Position numbers and translations under genes: made by a program. A DNA stretch of 64,000 bases from Viola odorata (Eukaryota; Streptophyta; Magnoliopsida; Malpighiales; Violaceae): assembly GCA_963691705.1 (NCBI GenBank), contig OY829538.1:13294443-13358442 (forward strand), in the 5' to 3' direction. This document shows positions 33,428 to 44,759 of the stretch, in pieces (positions within the stretch are counted from its first letter, which is position 1; each line of letters begins with the position of its first letter). The notes beneath the pieces were generated by a model that did not search any database, was not told the origin of the DNA, and saw only the letters and a list, made by a program, of their open reading frames with translations.

Positions 33428-34003
33428 TTCTAGGCCGATCGTGGAAAGATGGAACGCAAAGAATCGCGATATCCCAGCTAGTAGTTAGATGCGTAATCCC
33501 TAGCGAAGTACAGAGCTGATAGAAAAAGCGATTTACGCGGTTTCCGATCTAACGCCCTATGACGGCAGTGGAAAGGCTCCTACGGGTAATTACTGTCTCT
33601 TGTAACCCGTTATGCTACTAATGGTTTACAATTAGAAATGTGCAGAATACTTTTCGAGCAGCGGAAAGATTGACGATCGCATAAGTGGCGATATTATGAG
33701 GCTCGCCGGGAAAACCAACCCGATACTGACCTCAGTGATTTCTGTTGATGAAACACTAGGAGCCTGCTCGAGGAAGTAAACACATTATGTTATCGAGGCG
33801 ACAATGGCGCCAAGGGAGTTTCAAAAGGTGAAAACTAAAGGAAAGGAAAGGCAGCGATAAGGATATAAACCGTTTGAACATATGAAAATGCCTTTGAAGG
33901 GTCACAACTTTTAAGGCCAAAACAATAACACCACAGAGGTAAAAAACAAAAAGCCTGGCAACTCCCGATAGCTACGGAAGAGGCGGTGAAGTGTTAGGAT
34001 GCG
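33428..34003. other. Tat-3 spacer between array and aORF4 3' end
   Basis: No gene seen. Frequent GCGATA, TTATCG and GATAAC words. Confidence 0.5.
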
Positions 34004-36392
34004 TTAGCCCTCGGGGTTCCTCCGTTTCCAACCCTCTGCCTTAGCTTGGCAAAAACCCGCTTCATTGAGGTCGACATACTTCTGTTTGAAAGCCCTCGTG
34101 ACCTCCTCACCTTTATACTCATCCACTGCATGGACCTCCTCGAAGAAATTAACCAAGATAGTGGCAGTCCGCTCGACATGCCACAGACACTTATCGGCTG
34201 ACTCCTCTTCCAGAGTGGTTTTCCTTTCCTCCAAGGCAGCTTTCTCCCTTGCGAAGGATGACTTCTCTTCCTCCAGGACCGCATTCTTGGCTCTTTCCGC
34301 TGTCAAGGCCGCGTCAAGAGTGGACGCTTGCCCTTTCAGCTCCTGCTGGGTCAACAATAATTGAGTGCGTTCCTCCAGCAACTTCTTCTTCTCATTTCGC
34401 TCTCTCAAAAGTTCAGACAGGGAGGCGGTAAGAGAAGCAGCCTGACGCTGCGCGTGCTTTGTCCAGTAATGGAACTTCACAAAATTGGTGAAGAGGCTAG
34501 AGCGCAGCGAATTCGCCTTGTCATCATCAACATTAGAGAGGAAAGCTTCCCGATCGGCCGCGGACGATAATACCTGGGCAGCCAATAAAGTGGAAACCTC
34601 GTCCGAGCCATCGCCCCCAATAGCCGCTAAGCCTGTATTATGAAAATCATACAAGCCAACTTGGTGAGTCACAGTGCCAGACTCACCCATTGGACTTAGA
34701 TCCGCAGCAAAATTGAAGGCGGTGGCCCCTTCGCCAGAATGCTGCGACAAGGAAATGCTCGAAGGGACAAACGCCAGGGGAATGGGGGGGTGAACCTGTG
34801 TAGAAGGCCCCCCTTGGACGATATAGGAACCATGGGGATGGTAGCCCGAAAAGTCCTGTAAACCCTCTTGATAGTCCAAGTTAGGACCATATGAGTGAAC
34901 AGGCCCACCGAAAGAATTGGGCGAAGCCCCAAAAGACTCAGCCGTACCCATGTTTACCATAAACTCAGAGGGGTGATTCTGGCGAACGTCCGTGGAAATG
35001 AAGGCCCTGTCAGGTCGCACTTCCATCGCAGCGATAGTAGAGGATAAGCTTCCAACCTCGCCCTCCGGCCGAGGTCTCTTCTTAGAACCACCCAGTACAT
35101 AGCCCATGCCCATATTGCCTATGGGAGATGCGGAAGTAGAAACAACAACAATATCCTGTAAAGAACCCAGTATAAGACGCAGATAAGAGAAACAAATGAA
35201 ATAACGACAGACATCAATATACAACATATCGCGGCCAAAAAGCACACTCACAACAACAGTGTTAAGAGGAGGCGCTTCCGAAGAAGCTGCCGCGTCTGGA
35301 GAAGGAGTGAGAGCGGCAACACTTCTCGTTCTTTTATTCTTTTTTCCTTTGGAAAGGGCCTTAGGGACTTTAGAAGAAGATGGCTGAGCAGGAGGGGCAG
35401 CGACGGTCACGATGGGGATACCTGAAGGGATGTCGGTATTTCCCTCACCAGCTGAGGAAGAGGATACTTGAGCAAGGCTCACGGAAGCAGTAGGTAGTAG
35501 AGTTGGGTTATCAGTAGCTCTCGTGGAGGCGACCCTCTCTTTTTCTTCTCTCTCTTAGGCCCTTTTCAGTCGTCTCCTAATGCTTTCAGGCTTGTAATTG
35601 GGATCCGTCGCTGCATAATCGCAAAATAACGTTAGTATTAGTATCAGCGGTAATAAGGAAGGAAGCAATACGACACTCACGTCTAACGCAGTCCTTGATA
35701 TCAGCCCCGCATGCTAGATAACGGATGTGAACGCTGATTTCCAGTTGAAGCAATTTGTCTAGCCATCCTTGTTCCCGCTGAGGAAGGCTCTCCGGCCAGC
35801 CCCAGACGTTATCCTTGACGTCTTGGTTAAACCCAGATCGCCACCAGGAACCAGGAGCTTCAAGAAGATTTATCACAAAGAACTCCTTTTTCCAAGCCTC
35901 GACGGAAGACTCGATGTGGAGGAGTTTCCAAGTAAAAGACTTGAGTGAATCATCATCATATCGGGGCGATATCGTTATCACGCCTCGACACTTCATCAGC
36001 TTAAAAACCGACTTAAGCAACAAAAGAGAAGGGGAAGTAATCCCCTTATATTTACAAAGTTCCAGAAAGGCACAAACACAGCAATATGCATTTGGGGCTA
36101 ATTGGACGGGATTCAAATCGCAGGTAACAAGCAATTGTTTTATGAAAGGGTCGATGGGAAGCCGGAAACCATAACGGAACATTTGTGCGTACAGAACCCT
36201 ACACTTGCCCGTCAAAACGCTGTTCAAGCGTATCAACCCAGGGGCAATGGTGGCCTTATAACCGTTAGGGATAACAGCATTATGTGCGGCTAAATGCTCA
36301 TTGAGAGCAATTTCAGAGGTGATACTGCTAACCGTAATATCCATCTTTTTCTCATCGGCAGACTTCGACTTAGGGCGGCGAGTCTTGGCCAT
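34004..36392 (-). pseudogene. Tat-3 aORF4, antisense gene with two introns: putative gypsy-type transposon domain plus coiled coil
   Basis: Three exons are supported by splice sites and frame: 36392-35681, 35610-35252 and 35155-34004. Introns are 70 bp (GTGAGT to TGCAG) and 96 bp (GTGAGT to TACAG). The spliced frame would be about 740 residues, with a single TAA at 35557-35555 in exon 2. The N-terminal domain has MFRYGFRLPIDPFIKQLL, PNAYCCVCAFLELCKYKG, VITISPRYDDDS and WWRSGFNQ. The middle is Ser/Pro-rich with a KGKKNKRTR basic patch. The C-terminal half has THQVGLYDFHNTGLAAIGG and a long coiled coil (about 34420-34190), then CLWHVERTATILVNFFEEV. It resembles the Transposase_28-like family by memory. 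Function is unknown. It is the best-preserved large antisense gene in the window. Confidence 0.85.
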
Positions 36393-36996
36393 GGCAGAAA
36401 ATAAAAAGTAAAGACGAAGAAGACGATGGAAGAAAATAGGAAATACCTTTAGAGAAAAAGCACTTTGAGGGCCTTGAATAGTGGAAAGAAAATAAGACGG
36501 CTAGAGAGAGTATGAAGAAAGCAGGATGATAAAAGTAAGAAAAAGAAATAAGTGTTGGTTTTTATAACCCTAGTGGTCAAAGGAAACGACGGACGCTGCA
36601 GTCGTTGCGTGTGAGCGTCACAAGGAACAGACTCAAGCAATGAGTACAATCCTAGAGAAGCGCGACAGCGCTTCGATTTTGCTAAAATTCTAGAGCACGC
36701 TAGCCCGTGGAATCATAAAAAATGGACACGTGTGTCTGCGCCATCACGACATTTCTCTGACATTAATAAGGGGATCGTGAGCATTAAATGCACTAAAAAG
36801 CAGAAATGATTTTCTGGAATAAGACAAGAGCGATATTGCAACAGAATGATGTTAATCAAGCCGGCGACTTTCGAGATAACGCAGGAAAGTGAAATAAAGA
36901 TCAGTTATTATATAAAATAAAGTACAGATATCGTTGAGCGATAATGCGTTATTACAAGACAGAAAAAGCAAATAAAGAGGAAAATCCTCTAAAGGG
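36393..36996 (-). other. Tat-3 spacer with aORF4 promoter
   Basis: The TATAAAA box (36560-36566, minus strand) in context GGGTTATAAAAACCAACACT lies 167 bp upstream of the aORF4 start, nearly identical in context and spacing to Tat-2. The rest is non-coding. Confidence 0.65.
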
Positions 36997-38973
36997 TCAG
37001 CCTTGACCATTCATTGGTCGGCACGGATATCGCAGCCACCATTCATCGTTTAAATCCTTTATCTTCTTGGAGGCGTAATTAGCCAACTTAGACGGATCAA
37101 CAGTTCCCTGGCGATGGAGATCAGTAAATCCGGCGATACAGACTTCCAGGATCTTATTTTTCCACCCGGCTATCTTCGAGGGTACCTTGGCCAAAGCGGC
37201 GTCTAGTTGTTCTTTCGAACCGGGAGAGCGCCGAACTTTGTCGCTCTGATCCTCGAGAAAATAGTGCAGCTCGCGAAAGCTGGCCAACATGTCATTCAGA
37301 AGGCGTGAGTGCTGAACATCAGGGGGATGTCGCAGGAACTCTTCCTTGTCCTTCGAAGAACTGAACATTTGGCCCACTATAGAACCTACTGGCTCATCTC
37401 GCGATAGCGGATCCGATATCCCTGAAGCGCGAAACCCATTAGTCCCAAAAGATGATAGATCCAGCTGGTATGCGACATTTCCTTGAGGACTTTGAGGGGA
37501 AAGATTGGCGATATAGGGAGGAGAACAACTTTTTGCGGAATTACCAATGCCCGAAATTGAAGAAAGGAATAAGGGCTGAGGTTTCCTCGGGGAAGGGTTA
37601 GGAGGAACACTTGGATTCGAAACTGGCACGGACACATCCGGAATACAGGAAGAGATCGGAGAGCCAGGGCCACCAGGCGGCAAGGGTGAGTCCACCGCCG
37701 CTGAAACCTCATTAGCTTTGGAAGGAATGGCAGAAGACACCTTGACAACCTTCGCTACTTGCGAGGTACTCGCGACATGAGAAGTGTCAACCTCCGCAGT
37801 AGGAACTGCGTTAACTTCCCTCAAGGGAGGAATCGGTGGTCCAGTCTTCTCCTTCCGGATTTTCTTTCGGAGACGTTCCATCTCGACAGCCATCTCTTCG
37901 CTATCGTCCTCGGTTGACTCCGCCGCGGAATCATTTTTTCTCGCCCAAAGCTTTACTCGTTGGGCAAGGGTAGCGTGACGTAGTTCAGAACCGACATCCA
38001 TACTCTCGCTATCGCTGTCAACTATTCCAGTCGCAGAACGACTCGGAGTCACTCCCTTACCCCGAGGCGGCAACCAATTCTCAAGAAAGCGAGAAGATCG
38101 AGTGGAAGCACTGCGTGTTGCGGTGGAGAAGGAGGTAACGTCTGAAGCGGCACCACATTTAGAGGAGTGTTATTCCCCCCGGAGGAACGACCCCCAGTGC
38201 AACCTGCCAGCGAAGCATGTTAATGCAGCAAGCAAATTAAAGCGATAACATGGCAAAAGAAAAACTCACCAACGACACTCTTTCAAGGGTCATAACCGAG
38301 CAAATTCCTGAATGTGGAAAGGCCATTCTATTTCTAACAGGGCGGTAACATGGGACACGTCAACGCTAGACAACACTTCTGGTTTTTTCCAAGCGGCGGT
38401 GGTAATCTCTCGGTTAAAACCCCCGCGCCACCAGCGGGACGGCAGGTGAAGGGTGAAGAAGCCATTTTTCTAGTTGACCACGTTGTCCTCAAAACCTTGA
38501 AAGTTCTACCAGAAAAATTGCACGATGGCGTCATTCCATCTCAGGGTGATATCCACCAAGCAGTCGCGACAGCTCAAGCTGAAAAATGTGGGGAACAGAT
38601 CAAGGGATGGAGTGCAAATATGCTTCATCTCGCATGCCCGAAGAAAGGCATAAATCCCACACCAGGAAGGCGTAGTTATTTGTACAGGATTGAGATCGTA
38701 ATGATTTAGCAGCTTCATCAGAGAAGTATGGATTGGGAGATGAAATCCGTAGAGGAACATCTTGAAATAAACCAGCCGGAATGTTCCCCACATGGCATCA
38801 TGAAGTCGAATATCCTTCGTAGGGATATAAGGGCGGCAACCCAAGGGGAAGGTGATACCGTTCTCCTCTAATTCTGCCCTCAAAACTTCATTACAATAAA
38901 AAATACTACGAGCTCTCCTAGCCTCGAGATCTATGGGATTTTCGGCACTCGCAGAGGCTTTAATATGAGACAT
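36997..38973 (-). pseudogene. Tat-3 aORF3, antisense gene with intron
   Basis: Exon 1 starts MSHIKASASAENPIDLEARR (38973) and carries the MFLYGFHLPIHTS, PSWCGIYAFLRACE and CLVDITLRWND blocks shared with Tat-2 aORF3. TAG stops lie at about 38506 and 38467, where Tat-2 has Gln and Trp, and a TGA lies near 38302. The intron is 38269-38204 (GTGAGT to GGCAG, 66 bp), at the same position as in Tat-2. Exon 2, open from 38073 to 36997 after a frameshift, has an acidic and a basic patch, the GNVAYQLDLSSFGTNG block and a C-terminal YASKKIKDLND segment. About 65 codons of coiled coil present in Tat-1 (13200-13430) are missing, in frame, near 37200. Confidence 0.82.
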
Positions 38974-39163
38974 AATGGACCGGAAAAATAAAACTACGAC
39001 GAGAGAGGAACAGAATACCTGGAACGAAAAAGCCAGTAAACAGGCCGTCGGCGCCGGCGAACAGTTGCAGAAACTTCTGTTGAGCAGAAAGAAGCACAGG
39101 AGAAAGAGAAAGTGTGAAAAAATTTGAAATATTGGCAAAAGTAATAAAAGAGAATAGCGGTTT

Positions 39164-39174
39164 CCTTATAAAGG
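39164..39174 (-). promoter_or_regulatory. TATA-like box of Tat-3 aORF3
   Basis: CCTTTATAAGG on the minus strand, about 190 bp before the aORF3 start, matching the position of CTTTAAAAGG in Tat-2. The stretch 38974-39447 around it is otherwise non-coding. Confidence 0.5.
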
Positions 39175-39447
39175 TCAAACTTGAAGAAGAGACAGCCTAT
39201 AAAAGTGAAACACGTGCGGAGTAGAAAGCGACGCGTGGACAGTCATTTATGTCTTTGGGAGAAGACAGTTACTGACAAAAATCCTGAAAGATGGTTGCAC
39301 CCAACAACAGATATCCCTCAGCGCCAACCCTTGATGTTTAAAGAAATGACGCAGGAAGGCGATAGGAGGACAAAAGGAAAATGAAGCGTTATCTTATTCA
39401 TTTTCGAAAAGCCATACGACATCTACAAAGAGGCAAGACCTGCTAAA

Positions 39448-39870
39448 CTAATCACCCTCAGACCAAGAGATACCATAACAATAAACTACATCATCATCTG
39501 AGAACGATAGCTCCCTGCTGACGGGAGGAAAAGGCTCATCAACCCTCTTTCCTATGCGTATCGTTGATCGGCTGGACTCCTCCTCGATGGCTAATGTCAC
39601 CGCTTCCATGCCCACGCTGGCAGGGAGAGCCATTTTTGGCGAATCGTGAGGAAGAAGAGATGGTTCATCCCCCTTTCGAATAGAAGGGGCGGAAGAATTG
39701 GAAAGCGTTTCAGACACCTTTAAGGCATTTTTCCTCATCCTCTTGCGACCCCGCTGGCAGACGAATGGCCTCCATGGAGGCGACGGAGGAGGATTGTCTG
39801 AATCTGGTGAAGTCAGAGAAGTTGGAGGACTATCCCGCGCAACAGTATCCAAGAAATAAGAATCGGCCAT
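39448..39870 (-). CDS. Tat-3 aORF2, small antisense protein with basic patch, intact
   Basis: A 140-residue frame starting MADSYFLD, the same start as in Tat-2. It has TSPDSDNPPPSPP, a basic RGRKRMRKN patch at about residues 40-48, a Ser-rich middle, and an acidic C-terminus SFSDDDVVYCYG. The basic patch could be a nuclear localisation signal, which is inference. There is no known domain. A TATTTAA box lies 71 bp upstream (39941-39947). It is uninterrupted, whereas the Tat-2 copy has one stop. Confidence 0.65.
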   Translation of the reverse strand: MADSYFLDTVARDSPPTSLTSPDSDNPPPSPPWRPFVCQRGRKRMRKNALKVSETLSNSSAPSIRKGDEPSLLPHDSPKMALPASVGMEAVTLAIEEESSRSTIRIGKRVDEPFPPVSRELSFSDDDVVYCYGISWSEGD

Positions 39871-40082
39871 GAGCTCACAAGCAACCTGTCAAGAGGGAAA
39901 ATAAGCAAGAAGATGAATGGAAAAATGGAGTGGGATCTCGTTAAATAGCCAAAAAAGGGGGAGAAGTTTTTGATCATCCGGCGCGACTCTTGAGAACTGA
40001 CACACGTACAACCTGGAGTGCAAATCTAGATTTGCAGTCACGCCTGTCGAAATCTCCACAGATCGAGGAAAACCGAAACTTT

Positions 40083-40090
40083 ACCCAATC
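40083..40090. other. Target site duplication ACCCAATC of hAT-1, left
   Basis: A perfect 8-bp match to 44042-44049, the length expected for hAT transposons. Confidence 0.95.
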
Positions 40091-40375
40091 TAGGGGTGTG
40101 CATTCGGATTTCGGATCGAAATCCGACGAGTTCGGATCGGATATTTTCGGATAGGATATTTTCGGATTTTTTGACAGGGAATCCGAAACTAATCCGACAC
40201 CTTCGGTTTCGGATCGGTTCGGTCGGATTTTCAGATTTTTTTCGGATTTTCGATCGTAATTGTAAATTTGTAATTCTATCTCACATTTCACAAACCAAAC
40301 AAGAAATTCAATATCTGTTATCATTCTAGCAAAGCCATGGTCTACTTTCAAAGATAATTTCTCCAACAATTCCAT

Positions 40376-41010
40376 CTAGCAAGCAACTCAAGCAACTCAA
40401 TCAACTCAAGCAACTCAAGCAACAAATCCATTTAACAAATCTATTCAAGCAACTCAAGCAACTCAAGCAACTCAAGCAACTCAAGCAACTCAAGCAACAA
40501 ATCCATTCAACAAATCTATTCAACAACTCAACCATTCAACAAATCTATTCAAGCAACAAATCCATTCAACAAATCTATTCAAGCAAACATACCAACAACT
40601 CAAAAACAACAAATCCATCCCTAAAAACTCAAGCAACTCAAGCAACTCAAGCAACAAATCCATTTAACAAATCTATTCAACAACTCAAGCAACTCAAGCA
40701 ACTCAAGCAACAAATCCATTCAACAAATCTATTCAACAACTCAACCATTCAACAAATCTATTCAAGCAACAAATCCATTCAACAAATCTATTCAAGCAAA
40801 CATACCAACATCTCAAAAATAACAAATCAATCCCTAAAAACTCAAGCAACTCAAGCAACTCAAGCAACTCAAGCAACAAATCCATTCAACAAATCTATTC
40901 AATAACTCAACCATTCAACAAATCTATTCAAGCAACAAATCCATTCAACAAATCTATTCAAGCAAACATACCAACAACTCAAAAACAACAAATCCATCCC
41001 TAAAAACTAA
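40376..41010. repeat. Minisatellite with higher-order structure inside hAT-1
   Basis: A 9-bp unit CAACTCAAG in runs of up to six alternates with CAACAAATCCATT and CAACAAATCTATT units. A larger block ending in AAACATACCAACA then AATCCATCCCTAAAAACT repeats three times; CATACCAACA occurs at 40588, 40801 and 40967. It lies between the left end and the transposase 3' end. No long frame crosses it. Confidence 0.9.
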
Positions 41011-41159
41011 ACATTATTACAAATCTTCAAGTTGTATTCAACGCCTTTCTGCTCATCTGGCTCGTTTCTTCCACTGGTACTATCCATTCAAAGATCAATA
41101 GGCTCCAGCAACAACTTTTGGAACTCTAAACACCAAATAAAAAATCAAATGAGTTAACA

Positions 41160-43391
41160 TTACAGAATACATAAGTGAGGATATTCAAAAATTACAGAAG
41201 TGAAGATTTGCATGAAATTACAGAATTGATGTGATAAAAAGTTACCTTCCGTAAGTTGTTCAGCTTCATCAAGTTCTTCCTCCACATCAGCCACCGGGGA
41301 AGATTTGAGCCAATTTTGTAAGCATACAAGTGTTTGGACCATTTTAGGAGTCAATGAGCTCCTATATGAGTCCAAAATTCTTCCACCAGTGCTAAATGCT
41401 GATTCAAAAGGAACAGTAGATATTGGAATTGCCAACACATCACGTGCCATGCTGCCGAGGATAGGGAATCTAAAAGAGTTAACTTTCCACCACAATAAAA
41501 TGTCAAAACCCTTATCACTTGATTCACATGCCACGGTCCCCTCACTAAGATATTGTTCTACTTCTGTTTTGTTATCCCAACATCCTAAGTCCAATTGATG
41601 TCTTTTAAACATGTTGTCGAGTAATGTAGATGTAGGTGCAGCAACATTAGCATCATTAACCATACCAAAAGATGCACTTGAAGAAGATAAAGAAGAACAT
41701 GAAGTAGCAGAACTTGCTTTCCTTTGTCTATCAACCAAGGTAACCCCTTCTCTCAACTCTTTGTACTCCTTAAAAAGATCATCAAATACTTCTTTCACCT
41801 TTTAACTCATTTCCAAAGTAGTTTGCTCATCATGCACAATGCTTAGAGCAAACTTAACATAATCAAATTTACGACGAGGATCAAGAATAACAGCCACATA
41901 TGTTAGCATGTTATGCCCATTCATGTTTGCCCAATAATTTTCATATTTTGCCTTCATACTAATTGACATTCTCATCAACTCAAGATCACCACTTTCCAAC
42001 ATTTCAGTCAAAATTACAGAAATTGTGGAAATCTCCATAAAGTATGTATTCGATGTTACATATAGTGATCCAGACACACTCAAAGTAAGTTCATAAAACT
42101 TACGCAAAAACTTAACCAATGTCCTAGCATTCATCCAATCAACATAAGTAGGCACTCCATCATCCGCATCAAGATCAGATTTATAAAAAGAATCCACTTC
42201 CTCAAACTTATCAAGTGCTTTCTCATAATTTTGGGCAACTTCTAGCATAACATATGTGGAATTCCACCTAGTCGACACATCAGTAACTAACTTGAGCGTA
42301 CATGTAATTCCCTCAATTTCAGCACACTCTTTAAACTTTGCAAGCCTTGCCGAGGAGTTTCTCACATACCTAACTACTGATCTAATTCTTGAGACGGACA
42401 ATCCTAACTCTTTCACACCATCCATAACAATAAGATTGACTATATGAGCAACGCATCTCATGTGAAGGTATTTTGAGTTGGAAATGGTATTGTTTTTGGC
42501 ATTAAACTTCCTCTTCAAGTGTGAAATAACTACATCATTACTAGATGCATTATCTACGGTGATTGTTAAAACCCTTTCTATTCCCCAATCCTTCAAACAC
42601 CGCTCAATCATCCTAGCAATCCCCTCACCCTTATGACTAGAAATAGGACAAAAATTGATAATTCTTTTGTGTAGTTTCCAATCCCTATCAATAAAATGAG
42701 CCGTGAGGCACATGTAGTTGTTTCTTTGGACTGATGTCCATGTGTCCGTGGTCAAACAAACTCGGTCACAAGAATTCTTAAAAGTCACTTCTTTCAAAAG
42801 GGTTTTTTGCTCAACATATTTCTCAAAAATATCCCTAGAAACTGTCCAACGAGAATTTATATGAAACCTAGGCTGGGCAACCTCCATAAATTGCCTAAAT
42901 CCCTTACCATCAATAAACAAAAAAGCAAGCTCATCTATTACAATCATTCTAAATAGAGCTTTTCTAGTGGCAGCTTGATCAAACTTCCAAACACCTAGTT
43001 GGGTTTCATCATTTTTAGTGTTTGCATTAGATAAACGAGATTGCTCATCATCAACATCATTAGGAATGCAAACAGATTTGCGTATGTGCTGTAACATAGG
43101 ACCAGTACCTTGTTTTTTAGGGTCTGCTCTGGTCTCAAATTGACAATGCTTGCACCTACTCCATTTCTCGTTGTCCTTGGTGAACTTCGCAAAGTGCTTC
43201 CATATAATTGATCTTCCACCAGTGCTTTCCCTTTTTGAGGCCATAGACTCAGCTTCTAATGATTCTTCTGCTGGTTGTTGTTGCACTTGCTCATGCTGTT
43301 GCTGTGCCTCCAGTGACTGTGGTTGTGGCTGTGATGATGGAGATTGAGAAGCTGGTGGTTGTTGACATGGTGGTGGTGGTGGCGGCGGCAT
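41160..43391 (-). pseudogene. hAT-1 transposase, one in-frame stop
   Basis: It would cut and move the element. The frame starts MPPPPPPP, followed by a Gln/Pro-rich N-terminus. A BED-type zinc finger follows (residues about 65-110: W..F, CKHC, then H and C). The catalytic region has LTTDTWTSVQRNNYMCLTAH, TVDNASSND, and HMRCVAHIVNLIV. Then come VTDVSTRWNSTYVML and an AVILDPRRKFDYVKF block. The C-terminal dimerisation domain (about 41550-41330) has DILLWWKVN, PISTVPFESAFSTGGRILDSYRSSL and VCLQNWL. A TAA at 41802-41804 splits it; the frame resumes at once with KVKEVFDDLF, so it is a point mutation or the edge of an unrecognised intron. With this stop it is probably non-autonomous. Confidence 0.92.
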
Positions 43392-43414
43392 GCTTGAATT
43401 GCCTTCGTCCTAGT

Positions 43415-43530
43415 TACGAATTAGAAAGTTAGAAATTAGGGATTTAGGAATTAGGGATTTAGAAATTAGGGATTTAGCCTTAGGAATTAGAAATTAGAGA
43501 TTTAGGAATTAGGGATTTAGAATCTTACCA
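43415..43530. repeat. Short AT-rich repeats upstream of the hAT-1 transposase
   Basis: About six imperfect copies of AATTAGGGATTTAG in the region where the transposase promoter and leader would lie. The stretch 43531-44041 is GC-richer, then ends in the subterminal TCGGAT repeats. Confidence 0.7.
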
Positions 43531-44312
43531 TTTTGATTTTGAAGCTGCGACGACTGACGAGAACAGGATGAAGCGGCTCAGCGGCTGGGATGGAGCGACG
43601 GTGACGTGGAGTTCGGGATGGAGGAGTGAATCGGGATTCAGGAGGGAGGGTGGCAGCAACGAACAGTGACGGGATGGGGGAGCAGCTGGGATGTTGACAA
43701 TTTCGGGAGGGAACGGACGGCAACGGCGGTGACAGACGGCAACGGTGATAGAGGCACAAGGGTTGGGGACAGTGGAGCGAGCGGCTGCGCTTGCGGGTTG
43801 GGTAAACTGAAATGAATTAGGGTTGGGTTGGGTGTAGGGGTATATTAAAATTAAATCATTTGGATTATCGGAATCCGACGGATTCTGATAATCCGACCGT
43901 CGGAATCCGATACTGATCGGATTCCAACACCCTCGTCCGAAAATGGATCCGACACCAGTCGGATCGGTGTCGGATGGGTGAGTTCGGTTCGGATCGGATC
44001 GGATCAGATCGGTCGGATCCTCCGATCCGAGCTCACCCCTAACCCAATCAGTTGACACTGAAACAGCGGCGCAAAATTAATGCAGAACGGTTAGCGAGGA
44101 AACCGTCGTGAAAAGGCCGTCCAATGACTGACTCGTTTTCAATTGGGCTGAGGATGCCTCCAATCGGAAAAGGACAAAGGGCACATTGAAGAAGAAGAAC
44201 AGTTACAAAGGGCATAATAAAAATAGTTTATTTATTATGGCATAACGGCCGAAAAGTACAGCTGTGTAAATAAATAAAAAAAAGAAAAAAGGCTCAAAGG
44301 GAGCCACCGCCT

Positions 44313-44690
44313 TCAGGCGTCAGAATCAGCATCCTCGGGTATGTCGGGAATGTCTCTCAGGGAGTCCATGACTAGAGTGAGGTCAGCAGAGGTGACCCTC
44401 ATCCCCTTCAAGCAGCACCCCAGCATGTCGTTGCGTTGCTGCAGTATGGCGATCACCACTTGAATCTGAGCGATAGAGGTGGCCAGCTTCGACACGCTCT
44501 CTAAAGGACTGAAATCCTCCAGAGATGTAGCTCCCAACCTGGAATGGAGTGGGGTCAGCATCCCTTACAACTCCAAGATGTCCTCGGAGGTCTTGATCAG
44601 CATGTTCTCCAGGAACCCGACGTCACCATCATTGAGGTTCTTGAGAGTATGGCCCTTGGAAAGGAGGAAATTTTTGGTCAAATGATCCAT
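44313..44690 (-). pseudogene. Tat-3 aORF1, small antisense helical protein, one stop
   Basis: The frame starts MDHLTKNFLLSK and follows the Tat-2 copy along its length: HTLKNLNDGDVGFLENML, TPLHSRLGATSLEDFSPL, VSKLATS, QRNDMLGCCLKGM, ending in an acidic tail. A TAA at 44565-44567 replaces the Arg seen in Tat-2. A TATAAAT box (44747-44753) lies 57 bp upstream. Function unknown. Confidence 0.7.
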
Positions 44691-44759
44691 GATGTGGATT
44701 GCGAAAGAAAAAAGATAAGATGAACTTGAGTGAAGAAAGCTCTCAGATTTATAGGCTCT

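Larger units (their letters stand above)
40091..44041 (-). mobile_element. hAT-1: hAT-superfamily DNA transposon
   Basis: 3951 bp, flanked by a perfect 8-bp duplication. Terminal inverted repeats TAGGGGTGTGC (left) and TAGGGGTGAGC (right, reverse complement) match at 10 of 11 bases. Both subterminal regions (about 40105-40250 and 43850-44035) are packed with TTCGGAT/ATCCGA words in both orientations, the kind of subterminal repeats hAT transposases bind. It carries a transposase on the minus strand and a minisatellite. It is inserted between aORF2 and aORF1 of Tat-3, so it is the youngest layer of the five-deep nest. Confidence 0.95.

Noticed and set aside
39974..40375. 133-codon minus-strand frame across the left end of hAT-1
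   Set aside because: It crosses the transposon boundary and target duplication and consists of translated subterminal repeats (TCGGAT words).
40376..41010. Regular short repeats that could suggest a CRISPR array or centromeric satellite
   Set aside because: Units are 9-13 bp without unique spacers, lie inside a hAT transposon with solved ends, and the sequence is a plant nuclear region. It is a minisatellite.
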